DNA of 64,000 bases, from contig JADJEV010000005.1 in the NCBI GenBank assembly GCA_016708905.1, positions 868,001-932,000 of the forward strand. The letters run 5' to 3'. Both the position numbers and the translations under genes were made by a program. This DNA is from Candidatus Methylophosphatis roskildensis. GTDB taxonomy: Bacteria; Pseudomonadota; Gammaproteobacteria; Burkholderiales; Rhodocyclaceae. The notes beneath the pieces are model-generated. The model saw only the letters and a program-made list of their open reading frames with translations, was not told the DNA's origin and did not search any database. Positions within the stretch are counted from its first letter, which is position 1. The number at the start of each line of letters is the position of its first letter. Shown piece by piece: positions 44,083 through 53,110 of this stretch.

Positions 44083-45761
44083 TGTTCGTGCTGCTGCTCG
44101 CAATCCAGCATGCGCCGGCACTCATCGCTCACGGCCGGCAATGGCTGACCACGCCGCGCTATGCCGCGCTGGCCGTCGTGTTGTACGTGCCGATCAAGTT
44201 GCTGCACGAGTTGGCACACGGCCTTGCCGTACGACGCTGGGGAGGGAAAGTACACCAGGCCGGCATCACCCTGATGCTCGGGCTGCCCGTGCCCTGGGTC
44301 GACGCCTCGGCGGCCACCGCCTTCACCGAACGCCAGCAACGCATCATCGTTGGTGCCGCCGGCATGATGGCTGAACTGGCGCTGGCTGCCGTAGCGCTCC
44401 CCTTGTGGCTCACCTTGTCGGATGGCCTGCTGCGAGATGCCGCCTTCGTCACGCTCTTCATCGCTGGCGTGTCGACGCTGCTGTTCAATGCCAACCCGCT
44501 GCAACGTCTGGACGGCTACTACATCGCCACTGACGCGCTCGACTTGCCCAACCTGGCGCCACGCAGCCGCCAGTGGTGGCAGGACGTGCTGCGCCGCCGC
44601 CTGCTACGGGTACCGTCGGCCGAGCCGATGGTGGCGGCGCCCGGCGAGGCCGCGTGGCTGGCGGCCTACGCGCCCTTGGCCTGGCTGAACTCGCTTGTGA
44701 TCGCCACACTGGCAGTGGCCTGGCTGGGACAGCTATCGCTCTTGCTCGGCCTCGTCGGCGGCGCGCTGCTCGCCTGGCAGATGGGCCTGCAGCCAATGAT
44801 TTCGTTGCTCGGAGCGCTGCGCCGTGCCGCGATGCTGCACCAGGGCACGGCGCGCAGATGGCATCGGCTGTTGCTGGCGGGCGGCGTGCTGCTGGTCGTC
44901 GTACTGCTGCTGCCAGTGCCGCAACGCACGCGTGTTCAGGGCGTGGTATGGCCGCCTGAGCAGTCGCAGTTACGCGCCGACGAAGACGGCTTTGTCACCG
45001 AACTGCGGGTCGCCGACGGCAGCCAGGTGTCGCCCGGGGAGGTCGTATTGCAGCTTGCAAACCCTGCCTTGCAGACGGAGCTCGAACGCCAGGCAGCACG
45101 CGTGACTGCGTTCGAGGCGGAGCTGGTGCAGGCCTTGCCGGGTGGCATGACGGAATCGAACTCGCCGAGCGGTGAAGGCCGAGCCGGCGATGCGCGGGCC
45201 GAACTGGCCAGGGCCCAAGCCGAACTCGAACGGCTGGTCGAGCGCCAGGCGGCTTTGAGCGTGCGCGCAAGGATCGGCGGGCGCGTGGCGTTGCCCCAGG
45301 CGGCGGACCTCTCGGAACGCTATCTGCGGCGCGGCAGCCTGTTCGGTCAGGTGCTCGATACGACGCCACCGACCATACGCGTCGCGCTGCCCGAATCGGA
45401 GGCCAATGACCTCGACGGCAAGGTACGCAGCGTCAGCGTGCGCCTCGCGGCCTCGCGCGAGCATGCGCACGAGGCGAAGCTGCTGCGAGATGGCGCCGGC
45501 GCCGTCGCGCAACTGCCGAGTGCCGCGCTGAGTCAGCGCCATGGTGGCCCGGTGCCGACGGACCCGCAGGACAAAGACGACTTGAAGCCGGTGCGCCCAG
45601 TGGTGATGCTCGACGTGCAGCTTCTGGCCGGCAGCGGCGTCGCCGCACGACTGGGCGAGCGCGCCTGGGCGCGCTTCGATGCCGGTTACGCGCCGATCGC
45701 CTGGCAACTGGCGGGCAGTCTGCGCCGTGAGCTGCTGCGTCGCTTCAATCCGCAGCTATGA
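44082..45761 (+). CDS. M50 site-2-protease-like protein with HlyD domain
   Basis: A 559-aa polytopic membrane protein. The zinc protease motif is H42-E43-LAH46 (LLHELAHGLAV), and D144 of PLQRLDGYY is the third ligand, as in M50 site-2 proteases. Several more helices follow. After the last helix (about 265-285) the periplasmic C-terminal part has lipoyl-type halves (LRADEDGFVTELRVADGSQV, LSVRARIGGRVALP) like an HlyD adaptor. The catalytic residues are intact, so proteolysis of a membrane or exported peptide is plausible. It overlaps the SecA-like start (ATGA). Confidence 0.83.
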   Translation: MFVLLLAIQHAPALIAHGRQWLTTPRYAALAVVLYVPIKLLHELAHGLAVRRWGGKVHQAGITLMLGLPVPWVDASAATAFTERQQRIIVGAAGMMAELALAAVALPLWLTLSDGLLRDAAFVTLFIAGVSTLLFNANPLQRLDGYYIATDALDLPNLAPRSRQWWQDVLRRRLLRVPSAEPMVAAPGEAAWLAAYAPLAWLNSLVIATLAVAWLGQLSLLLGLVGGALLAWQMGLQPMISLLGALRRAAMLHQGTARRWHRLLLAGGVLLVVVLLLPVPQRTRVQGVVWPPEQSQLRADEDGFVTELRVADGSQVSPGEVVLQLANPALQTELERQAARVTAFEAELVQALPGGMTESNSPSGEGRAGDARAELARAQAELERLVERQAALSVRARIGGRVALPQAADLSERYLRRGSLFGQVLDTTPPTIRVALPESEANDLDGKVRSVSVRLAASREHAHEAKLLRDGAGAVAQLPSAALSQRHGGPVPTDPQDKDDLKPVRPVVMLDVQLLAGSGVAARLGERAWARFDAGYAPIAWQLAGSLRRELLRRFNPQL

Positions 45762-46680
45762 ACGTGCCGATGGATATCGTCAAGGTGCTGCCGCGGCCCG
45801 GCCCGGTTTGGGGCACATACCCGCTGCGTGCCGCCGACGATACCGCGCCGCTCTGGCGTCGACTCCGGCTCACGACCCTGCTGCGTCGGCCGCTTGGCCA
45901 TGCCCGGAGCATCGCCCGGGCAGCCGCCGGCGCGGCCGCGGCCTGGCATCGGCTGGACGATGCCGCCCGGGCAGGCGCGCTGCTGGCCGTGCGCGTTCGC
46001 TTGCGCCGCGAGGGATTGACGCCGGCCGCTGCGGCGCACGCACTGGGCATCGCCGCGGCCAAAGCCACCGAGGTGCTGGGCCAGACGCCACGCGAAACGC
46101 AGATCCTCGCCGCGGCCGTTCTGCTCGATCAGCGAATGGCCGAAATGGCCACCGGCGAGGGCAAGACGCTGGCACTGGCACTTGCTGCCGCGGTCGGGGC
46201 AATGGCCGGCATGCCGGTGCATGTGGTCACCGCCAACGAGTATCTGGCCCGACGCGATGCGGCCTGGCTGGCACCCTTTTTTGCTGCCCTCGGCCTGCGG
46301 GCGGCAGCGCTTCCGGTTGGACGAGAGGACATCGAGCGCCGCGCCGTCTATGAGCACGACGTGGTTTATGCGACTGCCCGCGAGCTGGCGTTCGACTACC
46401 TGCGCGATCGGCTGGCATTCGGTCCGCGGAGCGAGGCCGAACGGACCGCTGCGGCGCTTGCCGGCGCTTCCAATCCGCCGCCGCTCATGCGCGGTCTGTG
46501 CATGGCACTGCTCGACGAAGCCGACAGCATCCTGCTGGACGAGGCCGACGTGCCCCTGATCCTGTCGCGCAACGTACCGCAGGCGGCACGCCGAGCCTTC
46601 CTGTGGCAGGCGCTGGCTGTGGCACGCCAGTTGGAGCCAGGGCGCGATTTCAAGATCGATGCAAGCGAACGCAGCACCGT
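45758..46680 (+). pseudogene. SecA-like ATPase, truncated by the IS
   Basis: 308 codons survive. They carry SecA motifs: Walker A ATGEGKT (131-137), VHVVTANEYLARRDAAW, YATARELAFDYLRDRLAFG and a Walker B/II region LLDEADSILLDEADVPLILS. The DEAD form at 253-256 differs from the usual DEVD of housekeeping SecA. The gene is cut at codon 308 by the 2.8-kb IS, and the missing part is not on its other side, so an adjacent deletion occurred. A specialised SecA for the export operon is inferred. Confidence 0.85.
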
Positions 46681-46892
46681 CAGTGCCGACGCACGTATAG
46701 CGTCGATTCAGGTTGTAGCACGATTATTCGGAAGACTCGGGCGGATTTGGGTCAAACAGGTGGCCGAGAAGGCGCTTTTGCGAGTGCGCCTGAGCGCTGG
46801 CCCGGTCGGATTCGACAGCCCGGTGACGTTCGGGCAATAGCGGGGCGCCCCGCGGCGAATGCAGGGATGGGACAGCGCGGTTTGCAGGCCTG

Positions 46893-48428
46893 TCAGGTGA
46901 AGCGAAGCTGGAACGGACGTTCCATGCGCTGTTTGACCGTTGGCGGATCGAGCCATGGGCCGCTATAGGTGCTGCGCACACGGTGTATGAAGGCGCGCAC
47001 ACCGATCGCCAGATGCTGCGCGACCAGCGCGCTCGAGAAGCGTGCCAGGGTGTTGAGCAGGTGCGCGAGACGCATCAGGTAATGATAGCCGCGCATCGCG
47101 TTCCAATTCTTGGCGAAGAGATGCTCGTAGCGGTAACCGTGGTGCTTTTCGACCAGGTTGCAGCTCTCGATCCCCCAACGGTGACGCGCCGCCAGATTGC
47201 AGCGTTGGTGGACGTTCTCGCGCCGCAGCTTTTGGCTTGAGATCCAGGCATGTTTGGCGGTCTTTGTCACGATCTCGCCGTCCTCGTCGAGCGCTTGCCA
47301 GTTTTCGCGGCAGAGCACGACGTGCACGTCGCGGTGATGGCGGTGGTTGGGTCCGTATTCGTAACGAATGTCATTGACCCAACGAAAGTGCTGCGCTCGC
47401 TCGCCCCAGCTCTGGCGGTGTTCATTGTCGGGTTTGAACTTCAGCAGAGCGCCGTATTCCGTCCACACCGTGGGCAGCGAATCGTCTTTGAGCACGATCA
47501 TGAACTGCCAGTGATAATCGCGGCAACGCTCCAGCACGGGCCCGTTGGGATACAGTCCGTCAAGCAGCAGCATCACCGCCAGGCGGGGAAAGGCCTTTTT
47601 GATGCGCTCGGCCAGGCGGTGAAAGGCCCGCAGCTCGCAGTCCTGCTTGTTCTGCTCGGTGTCACCGTGCTGATAGTCGAGAAACTCGCTCATCAGCGGA
47701 ATCACCATGCCGTTGTGAAAGCACAGGTTCGCTTCCAGGACATAGACGTGGTACTGATAGCGGGCGTGCTCGGGCGCGTCCTGATCGGACCCTGACAGAC
47801 GCTTTTCCTGTAGCGACTCGCTCCACAAAGTGGCGCCGCCCACCTTCTGCGTGCCATCGATGGCGATGGGATAGCAGTTATTGATCCGGTAGTTTGCAAA
47901 CTTCTTCTTGCGGATGAGCCGCTCGACCAAATCGATATGTGCGTGCTCGATTTGGCCCACATCGATCTTGCTCAGCAGACGAAACAACGTATCGGCATGG
48001 GGCAAACTGTCCAACTCGGGGAACAGCAGCCGCAGGTTGTGCTCGAACATGGGCCGCGTGATATCGGTGTTGGCTTCCCGCCGTGAGCTGTAGTGCAGGA
48101 CAAACACCAGGATGCCATACAGCATCAGGCTCACCAGCGCGTGCTTGAGCTTTTTCGGGTTGCGCGTGTCCTGGATCTGACGCAGTCGTTTAAGCAGCGT
48201 CGGCAGCTGCGCTCTGAACACGCGCGCCTGCTCGGTAACGGCCTCGGTGCGCGCGTGACATTCTTCTTCAACGCTTTGGTAAGGGCTTAAGCGGCTGGCT
48301 GGGCTCGGCGGCGCAGGAACAATGAGTCCGGCGGCTTGTTGTTGCTGGCGCAACTCACGGTACTGGTGTTTTTTTTGAAGCGCTTGCTTGGCCGCCTCTC
48401 GTGCCGGACGCCGGCTCACTTTGCCCAT
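46893..48428 (-). CDS. DDE transposase of the DUF4338-carrying IS
   Basis: A 511-aa transposase. Its Lys/Arg-rich N-terminus (MGKVSRRPAREAAKQALQKK) is followed by HADTLFRLLSKID and the putative DDE residues in PIAIDGTQKVGG, MLLLDGLYPNGP and RWGIESCNLVEKHHGYRYEH. It belongs to the IS4/ISAs1-like clan; the exact IS family cannot be fixed by eye. The ATG at 48428 overlaps the end of the DUF4338 gene by 13 bases, so translation is coupled. The frame is intact in this copy. Confidence 0.85.
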   Translation of the reverse strand: MGKVSRRPAREAAKQALQKKHQYRELRQQQQAAGLIVPAPPSPASRLSPYQSVEEECHARTEAVTEQARVFRAQLPTLLKRLRQIQDTRNPKKLKHALVSLMLYGILVFVLHYSSRREANTDITRPMFEHNLRLLFPELDSLPHADTLFRLLSKIDVGQIEHAHIDLVERLIRKKKFANYRINNCYPIAIDGTQKVGGATLWSESLQEKRLSGSDQDAPEHARYQYHVYVLEANLCFHNGMVIPLMSEFLDYQHGDTEQNKQDCELRAFHRLAERIKKAFPRLAVMLLLDGLYPNGPVLERCRDYHWQFMIVLKDDSLPTVWTEYGALLKFKPDNEHRQSWGERAQHFRWVNDIRYEYGPNHRHHRDVHVVLCRENWQALDEDGEIVTKTAKHAWISSQKLRRENVHQRCNLAARHRWGIESCNLVEKHHGYRYEHLFAKNWNAMRGYHYLMRLAHLLNTLARFSSALVAQHLAIGVRAFIHRVRSTYSGPWLDPPTVKQRMERPFQLRFT

Positions 48429-49345
48429 GGTTCGTGCCTTTCCTGGAGTTGATCGCAGCACAGCAGGCGACGGCACTGCGCCTGCAGCGCTTTGACGAAG
48501 ATCAGCTTGGCAGAGCTGTGATAGTGCTTGCCGGGGCGCGCCAAACCGCGACCGCTGGTGTGCCCCAGCAACTGCCAGCCGGCGCCGCGGTAGCAGGTGC
48601 CGCGATAGTGCGCCGGATCGACAAAGCTCTCCAGCAGCAGCGGCCGGTATCCCCAGCACGCCTGCCAGTCATCGGCCAACTGGCGTGCCAGCTGGCCCAG
48701 CACATGGCTGGCCAAGTGCTCGATCCGCACCCAGGGAAACACCAGGAAACGATTATTGTTGACCACCCAGGGCAGGTTCGCCAGGCGCTGGCGCGCACTC
48801 CAGCCGATCCAGCGATCACGCGGCTCGATTGCCCTGGCCGCGCCACACAGCAGCAGATAGCCCAGGCTTCGATCGGCGGCCTCAATGCGGTAGCGCGCCC
48901 AATAGCCAAACGGCTTGTGGTAGCCCAGCGGATGAAAGCGCTCGACATAGGCATTGCACTGCGCCACATCGTGCGCCTGCCCAAGCAGGCGCAAGCGCAC
49001 CGGCCCAAGCTGCGCCAACGTGCACTGCACCGACTCACCCGAGACAATCGGCACGCTGGGCGTTGCTGCCCTGTCCCGCCCGCTCGTCTGGTCGCCGCCC
49101 TGTGTGCGCCGCGCCGGCAGACGAATCTCGCCGCCCGCTTCCAGGCGCGCCAGCAACTTCCTGCAAGCCTCTTTCTTGGGCGCACCCGCCGGCGTGAGCC
49201 ACCCCAGATGTTCGCACAGCGTGTCAGCCAATTCCGAGCGCGCCAACCTGGGAAAGCGCTCTATCAGAGTGCGGATGTAGGCAATATCTTCTGCGCCAAT
49301 CTCGCGATTGCCTTGCCACAGGTTCAACCCATCAGATTGGAACAT
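48416..49345 (-). CDS. IS-encoded DUF4338 (DruA-like) protein
   Basis: A 309-aa protein. An N-terminal helical part (about 1-85, IERFPRLARSELADTLCEHL) is followed by the DUF4338 domain: CNAYVERFHPLGYHKPFGYW, RDRWIGWSARQR, NNNRFLVFPWVRIEHLASHV, LLLESFVDPAHYRGTCYRGA. The same domain defines DruA of the Druantia anti-phage systems. Here it precedes the transposase on the IS transcript. The ATG at 49345 matches the start of the identical frame in copy 2. Confidence 0.88.
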   Translation of the reverse strand: MFQSDGLNLWQGNREIGAEDIAYIRTLIERFPRLARSELADTLCEHLGWLTPAGAPKKEACRKLLARLEAGGEIRLPARRTQGGDQTSGRDRAATPSVPIVSGESVQCTLAQLGPVRLRLLGQAHDVAQCNAYVERFHPLGYHKPFGYWARYRIEAADRSLGYLLLCGAARAIEPRDRWIGWSARQRLANLPWVVNNNRFLVFPWVRIEHLASHVLGQLARQLADDWQACWGYRPLLLESFVDPAHYRGTCYRGAGWQLLGHTSGRGLARPGKHYHSSAKLIFVKALQAQCRRLLCCDQLQERHEPWAK

Positions 49346-49663
49346 CGCGTGAAAGCCCTTAAGGCGTGTTGGCTCACGCTCGATTATCCAAGACCGAAAT
49401 CCGGCTGTGCAGCCCTTTCGCGAAGAAAATATTCTTGCCCGCGCTCCCACCCCTTGTAGCATCAGGGTTTCAGCACATGTGCGTCGGCACTGACCATCAT
49501 AGAGCAATCCACCTCCTTACCACTTATCCCCGAGTCCAGTATTCCGGAACCAGCTCTGTGCGCCGACGCCTGGCGCTGGCAGAGCCGCAATCCAGCCGGG
49601 TTTCGCAACGGCGGCGGCTGATTTGCCGAGTCAGGTGGTTCGTAATTGAACGAATCCTTGTAC

Positions 49664-49683
49664 ATAGTTCCATCTTGAACTAT
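49664..49683 (+). promoter_or_regulatory. Operator-like repeat before the Xre gene
   Basis: A perfect inverted repeat ATAGTTC-CATCTT-GAACTAT lies 49 bases before the antitoxin start, in an AT-richer promoter-like stretch. It suits autoregulation by the Xre antitoxin. Upstream, 49493-49640 shows no recognisable gene. Confidence 0.5.
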
Positions 49684-49732
49684 TCTTCGGGATAGAAGTC
49701 CCACCGTCTTGGGCAGGCAAGCGGAGTCGGTC

Positions 49733-50143
49733 ATGAGCGCAGTCCTCGAAGCACCCCGGAAAGCCGTCGACCTCGATTCGGCGGAGGCGGCCGGCGCGGC
49801 TTTGCGCAGCTTCTGGCGTCTGGCGGAGGCCTGGAAGCTCAGTGTCGCCGAGCAACTGACCCTGCTCGGCGTCGGCCGCACCACGCTCTATCACTGGAAA
49901 CAGGGCAAGGTCGGCCCGCTCGACCGTCACGTGCTCGAGCGCCTGTCCTACCTATTCGGCATTTACGCGGCGCTGCAGATCCTGCTGCCGGTCGCCGAGC
50001 GGGCCGACGAATGGGTCCGCAAACCCAACGACGCGCCGCTGTTTTCCGGCCAGTCCGCGCTCGACCGCATGCTCGGCGGGCAGGTGGCCGATCTCTCTGT
50101 GGTGCGCCAATACCTCGACGCCCAGCGCGGGGGCAAGGCTTGA
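49733..50143 (+). CDS. Xre/ParS-type antitoxin (DUF2384)
   Basis: A 136-aa antitoxin of the MbcA/ParS/Xre group. An N-terminal helix-turn-helix-like part (LSVAEQLTLLGVGRTTLYHW) precedes the DUF2384 domain (RLSYLFGIYAALQILLP, PNDAPLFSGQSALDRMLGG). It would bind and inhibit the RES toxin. Its stop overlaps the toxin TTG by 4 bases. Confidence 0.9.
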   Translation: MSAVLEAPRKAVDLDSAEAAGAALRSFWRLAEAWKLSVAEQLTLLGVGRTTLYHWKQGKVGPLDRHVLERLSYLFGIYAALQILLPVAERADEWVRKPNDAPLFSGQSALDRMLGGQVADLSVVRQYLDAQRGGKA

Positions 50144-50841
50144 TCGATTCGGCGTCGATCCCGGTCACACTGACGCACTGGACCCCGAGCTACCGCCTGA
50201 TCCCTTCCCGCTACCCGACGGTCGGCCTGTACGACGCGATCGCCGACCCGGCCGATGTGGATGTGGTGTTCGCGGTCGAAGCCCTGACCAACACGCGCAT
50301 TCGCAATGAACTCGGGCAACTGCGGCTGGTGCCGCCGGCCGAGCGGATCGCCGGGCCGGGCAGCAGCATGGTGATGGCCGCCTTCACCCATCTGAATCCC
50401 GAAGGCTCGCGCTTCTCCGACGGCAGCTACGGCGTCTATTACGCGGCGCAGTCGATGGAAACCGCGCTGGCCGAGGTCAGCCACCATCGCGCGGTGTTCA
50501 TGGCGCGAACCAGGGAGCCGGCAATCGACATCGACATGCGCCTGGTCGCCGCGGACGTCGAAGCGCCGCTGCACGATCTGCGCGGCCTGCGCGAGACCGA
50601 ACCGGCGCTCTATGATCCGGGTCACTACGGCACCGCGCAGGCGCTCGGCGGCCGGTTGCGTGAGGGCGGCAGTTGGGGCGTCGTCTATTACAGCGTGCGC
50701 CATGCCGGTGGGCTGTGCGTCGGCCTGCTGCGGCCCAGAGCCCTGCGCAATCCGCGCGCCGCGGCACACATCGCGCTGCACTGGGACGGCCGGGCGATCA
50801 CTCAATGGTACGAAAAGCGCGACCCGGTTGCACTGCGGTAA
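50140..50841 (+). CDS. RES-domain toxin
   Basis: A 233-aa protein of the RES family, named for its conserved Arg-Glu-Ser. Visible candidates are YRLIPSRYP (Arg), YYAAQSMETALAEVSHH (Glu) and SWGVVYYSVRHAGG (Ser). RES toxins degrade NAD+. The start is TTG at 50140, coupled to the antitoxin. With the upstream Xre gene it forms a complete Res-Xre module. Confidence 0.9.
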   Translation: MIDSASIPVTLTHWTPSYRLIPSRYPTVGLYDAIADPADVDVVFAVEALTNTRIRNELGQLRLVPPAERIAGPGSSMVMAAFTHLNPEGSRFSDGSYGVYYAAQSMETALAEVSHHRAVFMARTREPAIDIDMRLVAADVEAPLHDLRGLRETEPALYDPGHYGTAQALGGRLREGGSWGVVYYSVRHAGGLCVGLLRPRALRNPRAAAHIALHWDGRAITQWYEKRDPVALR

Positions 50842-50866
50842 GGCGCGAATACGGATGGTCTGGGAG

Positions 50867-50972
50867 CCGCATGGAATGGACATTCTGGCGGTGGCACCGC
50901 TGCGAGCAAGCATCCATGCGCCTCCTGGCGGTGCATACCTGTAGACCGCCATTCCACGCCGCTTCCAGGCCG
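50867..50972. repeat. Dispersed intergenic repeat, paired copy near 50.9 kb
   Basis: An inverted half (AGCCGCATGGAATGG at 50867) is followed by AGCATCCATGCGCCTCC and CCGCCATTCCACGCCGCTT, so the segment holds the same family twice in opposing orientation. It fills the 136-base gap between the toxin and the next gene. Confidence 0.5.
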
Positions 50973-50977
50973 GTCGT

Positions 50978-51550
50978 TCAGGAGCGATTCGCGCTGATCG
51001 GTGCGCTCGGGTGGCGCACGAAACCGAATTCGGTCTCCAGCGAATCGGCGCTCAGGCGCTCGACCGGCATCCCGGCCGGGCCGAAGCGCAGCGCTTCGGC
51101 CGGGTTGCCCACGCAGTCCTCGAGCGCCCGGCCGCTCGAAGCATGGATCATCGGCAGCATCGCGGCGAGATCGCGGTCGTCGAGCACGCCGGGACCGAGT
51201 TCGGTGACCAGGATCAGCGAGCCGTCCTGGTCGATCGCCATGCGTTCGATGCTTCGGGCTGGCGTGCCGGTGTGCGCGGTGAGTTGCGTTGGTTCGTCGT
51301 GACCGGACCGATAGACCAGCGGCATGTAATCGAGCGACACCCAGACGCGCTGCGGCCCGTTCTGGAAAAACCACGCGCCGCGTTCGCCGGCGAGATAATT
51401 GCGGTTGATGAATTCGCTCAAGCCGCGGTGGGCGATACGCTCGCGCCGCTCGCCGATGCGCCATTCGCCGCGACGCGTCAGCGTAAGCCAGCCATAGCAA
51501 TCGGGCACATTCGGCCAGCGTGCCATTGCGCGAACGACGGTTTCATCCAT
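50978..51550 (-). CDS. Conserved hypothetical protein (DUF-type)
   Basis: A 190-aa cytosolic protein starting MDETVVRAMARWPNVPDCYGW. It contains LTLTRRGEWRIG, FINRNYLAGERGAWFFQNGPQR, VSLDYMPLVYR and ELGPGVLDDRDLAAMLPMI. The sequence has the look of a conserved betaproteobacterial protein, but no functional family was recognised. ATG 51550 is preferred over the frame that extends to 51619. It is convergent with the RES toxin. Confidence 0.75.
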   Translation of the reverse strand: MDETVVRAMARWPNVPDCYGWLTLTRRGEWRIGERRERIAHRGLSEFINRNYLAGERGAWFFQNGPQRVWVSLDYMPLVYRSGHDEPTQLTAHTGTPARSIERMAIDQDGSLILVTELGPGVLDDRDLAAMLPMIHASSGRALEDCVGNPAEALRFGPAGMPVERLSADSLETEFGFVRHPSAPISANRS

Positions 51551-51677
51551 GTGGTCGAATGCCCGTATGCTTGATCCGGGTTCGAGTATAGCAATCGGCC
51601 GGGGTGGCCCTCGCGCCACCCGAATGGCGCGAAGCGGGCGGCCCGGCTAACATTTCTGGCGGATTGTGGAGGTGACG

Positions 51678-52130
51678 ATGTACAGGAAGATTCTCGCTGC
51701 GTTCGACGGTTCGCCGAGCGGGCGATCGGGCCTGCTCGAGTGCGCGACCATCCAGCAGTTGCTGGTCGGATCGGAGCTGCACCTGCTCGCGGTCGCGCCG
51801 ATCGCGGCCGGGATTTATCTGACCGAAGGTTTCGTCCCCGATACGTTACAGGACGAGCAGAACCGCGCCTATCGCGAGGTGCTCGACGAGGGGCTGGCGC
51901 TGCTGACCGGGCGTGGCGTCAGTGCCGAAGGCCACCTGGTGACGGGCGAGCCGATCGATGAGATCTGCCGCCTGGCACGCGAACTGGATGTCGACCTGAT
52001 CGTGGTCGGCCACGGCCATCGCGCCTCGCGGCTGGAGCGCTGGTGGCGCGGCTCGGTGGGCGCGTCGCTGGTCGAAGATGCGCCGTGCAGCGTGCTGGTG
52101 GCGATCGCCAAACAGCCGGCGGCGCCATGA
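51678..52130 (+). CDS. UspA-family universal stress protein
   Basis: A 150-aa cytosolic protein with MYRKILAAFDGSPSGRSGL at the start and the ATP-binding motif VDLIVVGHGHRASRLERWW, then GSVGASLVEDAPCSVLV. ATG 51678 has GGAGGTG upstream. It ends 10 bases before the sigma-54 regulator and is probably co-transcribed with it. Confidence 0.9.
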   Translation: MYRKILAAFDGSPSGRSGLLECATIQQLLVGSELHLLAVAPIAAGIYLTEGFVPDTLQDEQNRAYREVLDEGLALLTGRGVSAEGHLVTGEPIDEICRLARELDVDLIVVGHGHRASRLERWWRGSVGASLVEDAPCSVLVAIAKQPAAP

Positions 52131-53110
52131 GTGGCAGGCGATGAGCAAGCCGCTGCTCGATCCGCTGGCCGGCAATCCGGCGGCGGATCGAGCCGAAGCG
52201 CTCGTGCCGCAGGCCAATCACCGCTGGCAGCACCATTCGGTGCTGGTGGTGGACGACGAAGAGGGCATGCGCAGCTTCCTCACGCGTATGCTGGCCAGCC
52301 GCTGCGCAATGGTGGAGACGGCGGCCAGCGCGGAGGCGGCGCAACTGCTGTTCAACCGCATCCACTTCGACCTGATCATTCTCGACATCACCCTGCCCGG
52401 CAAGTCCGGTGTGGCCTGGCTGGCCGAGCTGCGCGAGGCCGGCTACCAGGGCGAGGTGATCCTGATCACTGCATTCGCCGACATCGACACCGCGATCAAC
52501 GCGCTGCGTGCCGGCGCATCGGACTTCATCCTCAAGCCGTTTCGCGTCGACCAGATCCTCAACTCGATGCAGCGCTGCTTCGATCGCGCGCGGCTGGTGC
52601 GGGAGAACTTCATCCTGCGCCGCACCGTCGAGGAAATGGCCGGCGGGGTCGACAGCATCATCGGCAACTCGAAGGCGGTGGCGCAACTGCGCCAGACCAT
52701 CCTGCGGGTGGCGGCGATGCCGAGCACGGTGCTGTTGCAGGGTGAATCCGGTGTCGGCAAGGAAGTGGCGGCACGCGCACTGCATCGCTGCAGTCCGCGC
52801 GCCCAGCGTCCGTTCGCGCCGGTCAATTGCGCGGCGATCAGCGCCGAGCTGATCGAGTCGGAGCTGTTCGGCCACGTCAAAGGGGGCATTCACCGGGGCA
52901 GTGCCGACGCACGTATAGCGTCGATTCAGGTTGTAGCACGATTATTCGGAAGACTCGGGCGGATTTGGGTCAAACAGGTGGCCGAGAAGGCGCTTTTGCG
53001 AGTGCGCCTGAGCGCTGGCCCGGTCGGATTCGACAGCCCGGTGACGTTCGGGCAATAGCGGGGCGCCCCGCGGCGAATGCAGGGATGGGACAGCGCGGTT
53101 TGCAGGCCTG

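Larger units (their letters stand above)
46681..49492 (-). mobile_element. 2.8-kb IS with transposase and DUF4338 gene, copy 1
   Basis: A 2812-bp element with perfect 14-bp inverted ends CAGTGCCGACGCAC (46681-46694) and GTGCGTCGGCACTG (49479-49492). It encodes a DDE transposase and a DUF4338 protein on the minus strand in overlapping order. A second copy lies at 52899-55708 in the same orientation. No target duplication is visible, because the left side cuts the SecA-like gene and the right side starts unrelated DNA. Confidence 0.9.
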
